From CAYZEE01 sp964477485 (GTDB lineage: Bacteria; Patescibacteriota; Microgenomatia; Levybacterales; UBA12049), in NCBI GenBank assembly GCA_964477485.1, contig CAYZEE010000025.1, positions 1 to 16,823 of the forward strand: 16,823 bases of DNA. The letters are read 5' to 3'. Each line of letters opens with the position of its first letter. Position 1 is the first letter of the stretch. Shown in pieces: positions 1-5,275 of the stretch. The translations under genes and the position numbers were made by a program. The notes under the pieces were generated by a model. It was not told the origin of the DNA. It worked only from the letters and a program-made list of their open reading frames with translations, and did no database searches.

Positions 1-1
1 A

Positions 2-382
2 TTATTAAATGGTGAGGCTAAATTTTTTTATGAGTTTTTAAATTTTGATAAATTTATTTCTGATATTGTCAAAGAAAATAAAAAAAAATTAAAAATTAAA
101 GGAGCTATAAAAAAAGAAATTCTTGCAGATAAAAATCGGCTGTATCAGGCGGTCGCAACAATTTTAGATAAATTAAATAATAATGAAGGGGAAATTAAAT
201 TAAAGCCAAACAAAAAGAACATTTATATAGAAATAGTTCATGGAATAAATATTAAATATTCCCTAATAGACATAGACACTTTAATTGCATCGGAAATTAT
301 AAAAAAACACGGTGGAAGATTGCTTTTCAGAAAGACAGGTATTTCCTTAACTCTTCCTTTTAAACCAAAAGCAAGGAGTTAA
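2..382 (+). CDS. C-terminal part of a degenerate sensor histidine kinase (5' end outside the window)
   Basis: The frame is open from the window edge to TAA at 380-382 and gives about 126 residues. It resembles the end of a HATPase_c domain. A segment reading DKNRLYQAVATIL sits where the kinase N-box (RLxQVLxNLLxNA) belongs, and the tail IIKKHGGRLLF followed by ISLTLPF matches the usual end (I.K.HGG.I....G..F...LP). The Mg-ATP-binding Asn of the N-box is not visible, and the DxGxGI and GxGLG motifs are absent between the N-box-like segment and HGG. The domain is therefore shorter than usual and may not bind ATP normally. The stop overlaps the stop of the convergent response regulator, which could be its partner. 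The family call rests on pattern only; the phospho-acceptor region lies outside the window. Confidence 0.55.
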   Translation, partial: LLNGEAKFFYEFLNFDKFISDIVKENKKKLKIKGAIKKEILADKNRLYQAVATILDKLNNNEGEIKLKPNKKNIYIEIVHGINIKYSLIDIDTLIASEIIKKHGGRLLFRKTGISLTLPFKPKARS

Positions 383-1050
383 TCTTTTATTGTATAACCA
401 AAACCCCGTACGGAATGTATGAGTTTTTTCTTAGAACCGCCATCTATCTTTTTTCTTAAATATCCTACGTATACATCGACAACTCTTGATTCAATCTCCA
501 GAGAATATGACCAAATTCTATTTAAAATCATTTCTCTTGATAAAACCGCGCCTTTGTTGTTCATAAGATATTCCAGAAGTCGAAATTCGCGCGGAGTAAG
601 AGAGATAATCTTCCCTCCCCTTTTCACTTCAATTTTTTTCTTGTCAAGCTCAAGATCTCCGATTTTTATTTTTGAGTTTTTGTCTTCTTTTAAACGCATT
701 CTTGCTTTAATTCTAGCCAAGAGCTCATCAGCAGAAAAAGGCTTGGTTATATAATCGTCTGCTCCTATCGTTAATCCCTGTACTTTTTCAGAAATCGCAG
801 CTTTTGAAGTCAATATAATAATCGGGAGGCTTGGATATTTTTTTCTTAGCTCAATACATACACTTTCGCCTGTCATGTCCGGCAATTTCAAATCTAAGAT
901 AACCAGATGAGGAGTAAGTTTATTGACAATTTTTAACGCATCTGCCCCTCTTGAAGCAGACTGAACGTTATATCTGTGTTCTATCAACAGATCCGAAAGA
1001 TATTCTCTAAGACTTTTATCATCTTCTACAATTACGATCGAAGAGCTCAT
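379..1050 (-). CDS. OmpR/PhoB-family response regulator
   Basis: This is a two-domain transcription factor of 223 residues from the preferred start. Counting from the upstream ATG at 1059, the N-terminal receiver shows the acidic pocket (VEDD, 11-14), the phospho-acceptor Asp56 in VILDLKLPD, Thr84 in ILTSK and Lys106 in ITKPF, so all the key residues are present. Residues ~130-226 form the winged-helix DNA-binding domain (LTPREFRLLEYL, then VDVYVGYLRKKI, then VRGFGYTI). The ATG at 1048-1050 is chosen because an extended -10 box ends exactly 7 nt before it, whereas the upstream in-frame ATG at 1059 lies inside that box. The regulator is intact although the kinase-like gene converging on it is eroded. 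Its target genes are not known. Confidence 0.93.
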   Translation of the reverse strand: MSSSIVIVEDDKSLREYLSDLLIEHRYNVQSASRGADALKIVNKLTPHLVILDLKLPDMTGESVCIELRKKYPSLPIIILTSKAAISEKVQGLTIGADDYITKPFSADELLARIKARMRLKEDKNSKIKIGDLELDKKKIEVKRGGKIISLTPREFRLLEYLMNNKGAVLSREMILNRIWSYSLEIESRVVDVYVGYLRKKIDGGSKKKLIHSVRGFGYTIKD

Positions 1051-1057
1051 TTGCCAC

Positions 1058-1066
1058 ATTGTAGCA
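1058..1066 (-). promoter_or_regulatory. Extended -10 promoter of the response regulator
   Basis: The minus strand reads TGCTACAAT, an extended -10 element, followed by 7 nt and then ATG at 1050. There is no Shine-Dalgarno sequence, so transcription would begin at or very near the start codon. No good -35 is visible, which is normal for an extended -10 promoter. Confidence 0.5.
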
Positions 1067-1081
1067 CAAAGCTTTTTTGTT

Positions 1082-1090
1082 TGGTATACT
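1082..1090 (+). promoter_or_regulatory. Possible extended -10 promoter towards the GIY-YIG remnant and tRNA-Ser
   Basis: The plus strand reads TGGTATACT, back-to-back with the response-regulator promoter. It could drive the decayed GIY-YIG gene and the tRNA-Ser(CGA) downstream. No convincing -35 is seen, and a TAAAAT at 1283-1288 is an alternative closer to the tRNA. Confidence 0.3.
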
Positions 1091-1134
1091 TAGGGTGTTT
1101 TGGAAGAGTGCAAGAGTGTATTTGGCCGGTCTAG

Positions 1135-1163
1135 TCAGCCCTAGGCTGATCTCCTTGGGCGGA
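1135..1163. repeat. Palindromes in front of the GIY-YIG remnant
   Basis: TCAGCC-CTA-GGCTGA (1135-1149) is a perfect 6-bp stem with a 3-nt loop. Just after it, 1150-1163 reads TCTCCTTGGGCGGA, which looks like a decayed copy of a second palindrome, TCCGCC-TTG-GGCGGA. The remnant's ATG follows 8 nt later. The size and spacing resemble the double palindrome at 3613-3642. Confidence 0.5.
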
Positions 1164-1171
1164 AAAACTGA

Positions 1172-1302
1172 ATGTATTACGTTTATATTCTTAAAAGTAA
1201 AAACGACATGAAGCTTTTAATTCTAGGAGAGATGCAAGAAGAGAAGAAATATTTCTAAAGACAGGAAAAGACAGAGAAAGATTAAAATATTTATTTAGCT
1301 AG
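1172..1302 (+). pseudogene. Decayed GIY-YIG nuclease gene (internal deletion and frameshift)
   Basis: Reading from ATG at 1172 gives MYYVYILKSKND, the typical beginning of small UvrC/Slx1-like GIY-YIG proteins (GIY-YIG replaced by YVYIL), and the frame stops 28 codons later. In another frame, starting around 1225, the sequence reads RRDARREEIFLKTGK and then DRERLKYLF before TAG at 1300-1302, which matches the characteristic end of the same family (RDARxREKFLKTGKGRExLK). The central part, including the catalytic Arg/Glu region, is missing. A full gene is usually about 80-100 codons, so this is a remnant of roughly 44 codons. Its stop overlaps the first base of the tRNA-Ser gene. Confidence 0.72.
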
Positions 1303-1385
1303 GAGGGTTGGCCGAGCGGTTTAAGGCGCGAGTTTCGAAAACTCGTGGGAGCAATCCCTCACAGGTTCGAATCCTGTACCCTCCG
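1302..1385 (+). tRNA. tRNA-Ser (anticodon CGA)
   Basis: Acceptor arms GGAGGGT and ACCCTCC pair over 7 bp with discriminator G at 1385. The anticodon stem is CGAGT/ACTCG around loop TTCGAAA, giving anticodon CGA (codon UCG). A long variable arm (GGGA/TCCC) marks a class II tRNA, and the T arm carries GGTTCGAATCC. The 3' CCA is not encoded. The minus-strand gene at 1386 ends directly against it. Confidence 0.95.
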
Positions 1386-2543
1386 CTAGCGCTGTACTTT
1401 TATTGGATTTACTTCTTGTCCTCCCTCAATGACTGCGCTAACTACCACTATTGCTGCTATTCTTGCCAAAAGCTTTAACAAACCTTCTTTTTTTTTAGGA
1501 TCCGTCTCTTTTTCTATCATCATCTTAGTCAATTCTTCCACGCTGCTCTTAAGCGTTAGTAAAGACTCATTTAGTTGTGCTATCTGTTTTTCAAGTTGTT
1601 GGATCCTTTGCTGCTCGGGTGCTAGTTGGGATTGTTCTGAAGATTTTGCAGCCGTTTGTTCTTCTTGTAAATCTTTTTCTCGTTTGTATTTTGCGAGTGC
1701 GTCTTTGGAAATTGTATTCTGATCAAACGTCTCCCCAGTTTTTTGTGCATAAAGAACTGCTTCCCCAAGTTTTTGTTGAAAAAGTTCATCATTTTTTATC
1801 TCATCCGGAATTCCTTGTTCCAGTTGTGTACTTGCAAAATTAGCATAATATTCATCAAGAGCCTGCTTATCGATTTTTTCTACATCAATTTCTCCGCCTT
1901 GTTGCTTGGCTTGAGCATAAATATCTCCCCATCTTTGCTTAAACTCTGGATCATTTGCGACTCGGCCGGGAATTTTTGATACATCTGCAGTCGGGTTGGC
2001 TTGCTCTGCTTCGGCAGAAGGAGACTGAGCAACAGGAGATTCTGTGACAGAAGGCGATACGGCCGGAGATGGTTCTGCAGGTTGACTCGGCGCTACTGCC
2101 GGTTCCACTGAAGAAATAACATCTATGGCAGAAGGGGCAGATTCTGTGACGCTAGAAGGAGGCGCTTTTGCAGATCCTTCCCCATCCACTTCATCAGAAA
2201 GATTAACGGTAGGTTCTACAGGAGCTGATGCAATTGAATTAATTGCTGCATCAGGCGAAGTTGCCAGAGCTTGCTCAGCTCCGCCAGCCATAGCTATATT
2301 GTCCGCAGCCTCAGCCATTCCGCCTGTGGCTTGCCCAACAGCTCCCTCGGTTGCATTTACTACTCCTTGAACTGTATTCCCAAGTCCAACCGCCGCCTCC
2401 TGAGCTCCGCTTTCAGCTATTGCAGGCGCGCTGTCAACCAATGCATTTACCGCAGCTGTTCCTGCTGCCTCAGCTGCTGCAGCTGAAGACGCCGCAACTC
2501 CTGTTGAAAGTCCCGTTTCTATGGCTCCTGTTGCCGGTCCCAT
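1386..2543 (-). CDS. Ala/Pro-rich protein with duplicated helical motif, coiled coil and C-terminal membrane segment
   Basis: No family recognised (385 residues). Residues 1-110 are rich in Ala, Gly and Ser; 110-190 are rich in Pro, Ser and Glu and look disordered. Two related ~40-residue helical units follow at about 197-236 and 251-290, sharing the pattern ND-E-F..-G-...-AQ...G-..D...I.K.AL..Y. Residues ~306-347 are a Gln/Glu-rich predicted coiled coil, and ~355-372 are hydrophobic and could anchor the protein or pack against a membrane. There is no signal peptide. A Shine-Dalgarno sequence lies inside the end of the upstream gene, only 2 nt away, so the two are co-transcribed. The stop abuts the tRNA-Ser gene. 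It may be a structural or tethering protein, but this is not established. Confidence 0.8.
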   Translation of the reverse strand: MGPATGAIETGLSTGVAASSAAAAEAAGTAAVNALVDSAPAIAESGAQEAAVGLGNTVQGVVNATEGAVGQATGGMAEAADNIAMAGGAEQALATSPDAAINSIASAPVEPTVNLSDEVDGEGSAKAPPSSVTESAPSAIDVISSVEPAVAPSQPAEPSPAVSPSVTESPVAQSPSAEAEQANPTADVSKIPGRVANDPEFKQRWGDIYAQAKQQGGEIDVEKIDKQALDEYYANFASTQLEQGIPDEIKNDELFQQKLGEAVLYAQKTGETFDQNTISKDALAKYKREKDLQEEQTAAKSSEQSQLAPEQQRIQQLEKQIAQLNESLLTLKSSVEELTKMMIEKETDPKKKEGLLKLLARIAAIVVVSAVIEGGQEVNPIKVQR

Positions 2544-2545
2544 AA

Positions 2546-2884
2546 TTATCCTTTCTTACTGCCTAAAGCTTTCGCAGCTTCTATTGCCTCGTTTATATTT
2601 CCAAGTTTTATATGATCTCTCATTTGAGAAAGCGCTCTCTCCTTGTCCTCTTCGCTTGTCTTGGCAAGTTCATTAACATAAATTTCTTTCGCTTCCTCAT
2701 ATGAATCTCCTAAATTTTTAAGTTTGTTAAGTAAATCCTTTTGGTCATTAACCGGCAAAATGTTTAAAAAATCTTTTGCCAGCTGTTTTGCTTTATCCGC
2801 CGGTATTTTATTTTCCCTTAAATGCTTTATTATAAGCTCTACGAGCTCTCTTTTTACTTCCTCTACTTCCTCTTGAATATCCAT
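2546..2884 (-). CDS. Small helical protein of unknown function, first gene of a two-gene operon
   Basis: This predicts 112 residues, highly charged and almost entirely helical (MDIQEEVEEVKRELVEL at the start, a Lys-rich tail). No signal peptide or membrane segment is visible, and no family is recognised. The frame is open further upstream to 3004, but that part overlaps the divergent Nudix gene and reads as low-complexity Cys/Phe sequence, so it is probably not translated. The ATG at 2884 and another at 2902 are both possible starts; 2884 begins the charged helical part. It precedes the Ala/Pro-rich gene by 2 nt. Confidence 0.72.
   Translation of the reverse strand: MDIQEEVEEVKRELVELIIKHLRENKIPADKAKQLAKDFLNILPVNDQKDLLNKLKNLGDSYEEAKEIYVNELAKTSEEDKERALSQMRDHIKLGNINEAIEAAKALGSKKG
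2549..2554 (-). promoter_or_regulatory. Shine-Dalgarno site of the 1386-2543 gene
   Basis: The minus strand reads AAAGGA, 5 nt before ATG at 2543, overlapping the last codons and stop of the upstream gene. It is one of the few clear Shine-Dalgarno sites in the window and fits a second gene in an operon, in contrast to the leaderless first genes. Confidence 0.6.
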
Positions 2885-2925
2885 CCATTTTAATAGTCTC
2901 ATAAGTTCTAAGAATATGTCAAATA

Positions 2926-2934
2926 TGTTATACT
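2926..2934 (+). promoter_or_regulatory. Extended -10 promoter of the Nudix gene
   Basis: TGTTATACT is an extended -10 element ending exactly 7 nt before the ATG at 2942. There is no ribosome-binding site, so the mRNA is predicted to be leaderless. Confidence 0.55.
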
Positions 2935-2941
2935 TGGCTTC

Positions 2942-3382
2942 ATGAAGTTTGAATTTTCGGCAGGTGGAGTGGTCTATCGACGAACAACAAAGAACAAAAA
3001 ACAAATAACAGAGATTTTAGTTGCTCAACATTCCCAGCATCATGGATGGGTTTTTCCAAAAGGACTTATTGGCGATCACGTTAAAGGAGAGGGAAAAGAA
3101 GAAACAGCATTAAGAGAAGTTGAGGAGGAAACAGGAATAGTCGGTAAAATTATAAAGCCTTTAGAGCCGGTGACATACTGGTATGTTTTTGAAGGAGAGA
3201 AAATAAGAAAAACTGTTTATTATTATCTTATGGAATATGTTTCGGGAAATACTAAAAATCACGACTTTGAAATGGAAAACGTAGAATGGTTGCCAATGGA
3301 CCAAGTTGAAAACAGATTAACCTATAAATCAGACAGGCAAGTTTGGAAAGAAGCAGAAAAGCAACTAGAATCTAGCCACTAG
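2942..3382 (+). CDS. Nudix hydrolase
   Basis: The 146-residue protein has a complete Nudix box (GX5EX7REUXEEXGU) at about residues 44-66: G44, E50, then REVEEETGI. It begins with FSAGGVVYR, the usual first strand of MutT/Ap4A-type Nudix proteins. Such enzymes hydrolyse nucleoside diphosphates linked to another moiety; the exact substrate cannot be told from the sequence, though dinucleoside polyphosphates or damaged nucleotides are usual for this subtype. The last codons (ending QLESSH) lie in a 7-bp repeat cluster, so the C-terminus has been shaped by the repeat. It is transcribed divergently from the two-gene operon on the minus strand. Confidence 0.92.
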   Translation: MKFEFSAGGVVYRRTTKNKKQITEILVAQHSQHHGWVFPKGLIGDHVKGEGKEETALREVEEETGIVGKIIKPLEPVTYWYVFEGEKIRKTVYYYLMEYVSGNTKNHDFEMENVEWLPMDQVENRLTYKSDRQVWKEAEKQLESSH

Positions 3383-3404
3383 CGACCAGTAGCTAGTTGC
3401 CAGT
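3361..3404. repeat. Heptamer repeat cluster A
   Basis: About six 7-bp units (gcaacta, gaatcta, gccacta, gcgacca, gtagcta, gttgcca) in strict 7-bp register. Most match the reverse complement of GCTAGTN, with one forward-type unit. The cluster includes the end of the Nudix gene and stops just before the 3' end of tRNA-Ser(GGA). Confidence 0.8.
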
Positions 3405-3408
3405 AATG

Positions 3409-3495
3409 CGGAGAGGGGGAGATTCGAACTCCCGGTTGTCTTTCGACAACATTCGCTCTCCAAGCGAACGCACTAGACCACTATGCGACCTCTCC
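3409..3495 (-). tRNA. tRNA-Ser (anticodon GGA)
   Basis: On the minus strand the acceptor arms GGAGAGG and CCTCTCC pair over 7 bp with discriminator G. The anticodon stem is TTCGC/GCGAA with loop TTGGAGA, giving anticodon GGA (codons UCC and UCU). A long variable arm (GTTGTC/GACAAC) marks class II, and the T arm contains GAGTTCGAATCTC. CCA is not encoded. Heptamer clusters lie on both sides. Confidence 0.95.
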
Positions 3496-3506
3496 AAGTA
3501 TTTAAA

Positions 3507-3512
3507 ATTATA
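3507..3512 (-). promoter_or_regulatory. -10 box of tRNA-Ser(GGA)
   Basis: The minus strand carries a perfect TATAAT, 11 nt upstream of the mature tRNA 5' end. No clear -35 is seen; the -35 position falls inside heptamer cluster B. Confidence 0.5.
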
Positions 3513-3523
3513 ATAAAATCAAT

Positions 3524-3558
3524 AACTAATTACTAGTGGCTAGTCGCTAATTGCTATT
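3524..3558. repeat. Heptamer repeat cluster B
   Basis: Five 7-bp units: aactaat, tactagt, ggctagt, cgctaat, tgctatt. They are in the forward orientation (GCTAGT type), opposite to most of cluster A on the other side of the tRNA. The cluster sits between the tRNA promoter and the promoter of the VirB6-like gene. Confidence 0.8.
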
Positions 3559-3562
3559 TTTC

Positions 3563-3591
3563 TTGACATTTTTGAAAATATATATCAAACT
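3563..3591 (+). promoter_or_regulatory. Promoter of the VirB6-like gene
   Basis: A perfect TTGACA (3563-3568) is followed 17 nt later by CAAACT (3586-3591), a weak -10 that keeps the essential A2 and T6, then 8 nt to ATG at 3600. No Shine-Dalgarno is present. A better-looking TATAAC at 3591-3596 would be 22 nt from the -35 and too close to the ATG. Confidence 0.45.
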
Positions 3592-3599
3592 ATAACCAC

Positions 3600-5267
3600 A
3601 TGAGGTTTGCTGTCTCGCGAAGCGAGATCCTGCTCAGCAGGACCCGTTTGTATTTATTTTTCTTCTTGTTATTAGTTATTGGTTATTTGTTATTGGTAAA
3701 TAAAGCTTTTGCTCAAGTACCAAATAATCTGAATTCTCAAAATTCTAATTACTCAATATCTAAATCTACTGCTCCCAGCACCGATTCCGATGTTCCAAAT
3801 AATCTTCATAACTACACCCAAAATGTGTTAATTCAAGTCATGTCCGCAGTTGTTTGCCAGCTTGCAGGAGTGGATCCTGTTAACCTCAACAAGGGATGTT
3901 TGGGAGTTGACCGGCAGACAGGAAAAATCGGTTTTGTAAAAAATGGCGGAGGCGCAATAGGATTTATGGGAAATCTTATTGCTATGACCTTTATACCTCC
4001 TGCTCATACCGCCGACTATTTCCGAAATTTAGCCCAGAATTTTGGTATTGTTAAACCGGCCTATGCGTTTTTGCTACAAGAAAGCGGAGGCGGTTCTCCC
4101 CCTTCTTCTTCCAACGGAATTGGTCTTCAGGGAATCACTCCTCTTCTTGGAATCTGGTCTGCTTTTAGAAATATTGTCTATCTGCTGTTTGTACTGGTCT
4201 TTATAATTGTAGGTATTGCAATTATGCTAAGAGTAAAAATTGATCCGCGAACAGTAATGACTGTTCAAAATCAAATCCCAAAAATCATAATAGGGATTAT
4301 ACTTATAACATTTTCCTTTGCAATCGCAGGACTTTTAATAGATCTTATGTATGTATTTATTTACCTTGTATACGGGGTGCTGTCTGGTGTTCTTCCGCAT
4401 GCCGGCGGAGGAGATATTACCCTGTTAAGCCCCCAGAATCTTCAGGGAGGCAATCCCTTTAATGCGGTTGGAGCACTTGGAGGCGTAGGAAGCATAGCAA
4501 AACATGCTTCCGGAGGAATAGGAAACATAATTACTGACGTATTTAGTGGAAAAGTGGGAATGGTTATTGCCGGTATAATTGGAGCATTAATAGGTTCAGC
4601 TGCGGGAGGCCTTATTCCTATTCCTCTAGGTTCTCTTATAGTAGGAGCAGTAATAGGAGGCATTTTCGCTGCCGGAGGAAGCAGTATTCTTGGTTTTCTT
4701 GGTTCGCTTATTGCCTTTGTTGTAATTAGCATCGCTATTCTGTGGGCTTTATTCAGATTATGGTTCGCGTTAATATCTGCTTATGTATATCTTCTTCTTG
4801 ATATTATTCTGGCGCCGTTTTGGATTTTGGCCGGTCTTTTTCCCGGAAGTAAGATAAGTTTTAATGCATGGATTAGAGATATTCTGGCTAATCTTTCTGT
4901 TTTTCCTGCAACGATTACACTTTTTTTACTGGCAAAAATTTTTATGGATGTCGTACCTTCTCAGCAAAATGCTTTTGTTCCTCCTCTGATTGGAAATCCT
5001 GGAGATGTCCAATCTTTCCAAGCCCTTATTGGCCTTGGGATGATTCTTATAGCGCCGAACATTGTTAAAATGATGAGAAAAGCATTTCAAACTCCCCAAA
5101 TTGATCTTTCAGCAATTGGAGCAGCGGTCTCAGCCGGAGGGGCAGTTAGCATGGGGACATTAAAGCAGACAACTGGTTCTATTTTTGCTGCAAGTCAAGG
5201 AACTATGCCTCAGCCAGGCGAACGTGGTTCTCGTGCAGTGTTTAGACGTTTATTTGGCCGTATGTAA
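3600..5267 (+). CDS. Polytopic VirB6/TrbL-like membrane protein
   Basis: A 555-residue protein with an N-terminal signal sequence (hydrophobic ~18-34, likely cleavage after AFA at 36-38), an extracytoplasmic stretch to ~180, and several membrane segments: about 188-210, 228-262, 343-360, 365-405, 432-450 and 474-490. Gly/Ala-rich hydrophobic sequence at ~318-360 and the central block DPRTVMTVQNQIPKIIIG followed by long hydrophobic helices are typical of the VirB6/TrbL channel component of type IV secretion systems. The family call is by architecture and gene context (VirB2-like genes downstream), not by a diagnostic motif. Residues 5-15, in the signal-peptide n-region, are encoded by a double palindrome; a TTG start at 3648 behind it cannot be excluded. 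It converges with the large minus-strand gene, 8 nt apart. Confidence 0.7.
   Translation: MRFAVSRSEILLSRTRLYLFFFLLLVIGYLLLVNKAFAQVPNNLNSQNSNYSISKSTAPSTDSDVPNNLHNYTQNVLIQVMSAVVCQLAGVDPVNLNKGCLGVDRQTGKIGFVKNGGGAIGFMGNLIAMTFIPPAHTADYFRNLAQNFGIVKPAYAFLLQESGGGSPPSSSNGIGLQGITPLLGIWSAFRNIVYLLFVLVFIIVGIAIMLRVKIDPRTVMTVQNQIPKIIIGIILITFSFAIAGLLIDLMYVFIYLVYGVLSGVLPHAGGGDITLLSPQNLQGGNPFNAVGALGGVGSIAKHASGGIGNIITDVFSGKVGMVIAGIIGALIGSAAGGLIPIPLGSLIVGAVIGGIFAAGGSSILGFLGSLIAFVVISIAILWALFRLWFALISAYVYLLLDIILAPFWILAGLFPGSKISFNAWIRDILANLSVFPATITLFLLAKIFMDVVPSQQNAFVPPLIGNPGDVQSFQALIGLGMILIAPNIVKMMRKAFQTPQIDLSAIGAAVSAGGAVSMGTLKQTTGSIFAASQGTMPQPGERGSRAVFRRLFGRM
3613..3642. repeat. Double palindrome within the signal-peptide coding region
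   Basis: There are two adjacent perfect 15-nt hairpins. The first is TCTCGC-GAA-GCGAGA (3613-3627) and the second TCCTGC-TCA-GCAGGA (3628-3642). Each has a 6-bp stem and 3-nt loop, and they are far more GC-rich than their surroundings. They are in frame and add charged residues before the hydrophobic core of the signal peptide. Confidence 0.8.
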
Positions 5268-5275
5268 TAAACTAA

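Noticed and set aside
2125..2545. Open frames opposite the Ala/Pro-rich gene
   Set aside because: They mirror the low-complexity GC-richer codons of the real gene and have no start signals of their own.
2885..3004. Longer N-terminus of the small helical protein (start at 3004)
   Set aside because: It would overlap the divergent Nudix gene and its promoter, and the extra residues do not resemble the rest of the protein.
4442..4732. Pro/Ile-rich minus-strand frame inside the VirB6-like gene
   Set aside because: It is the antisense shadow of Gly/Ala-rich membrane helices, with no promoter or ribosome-binding site.
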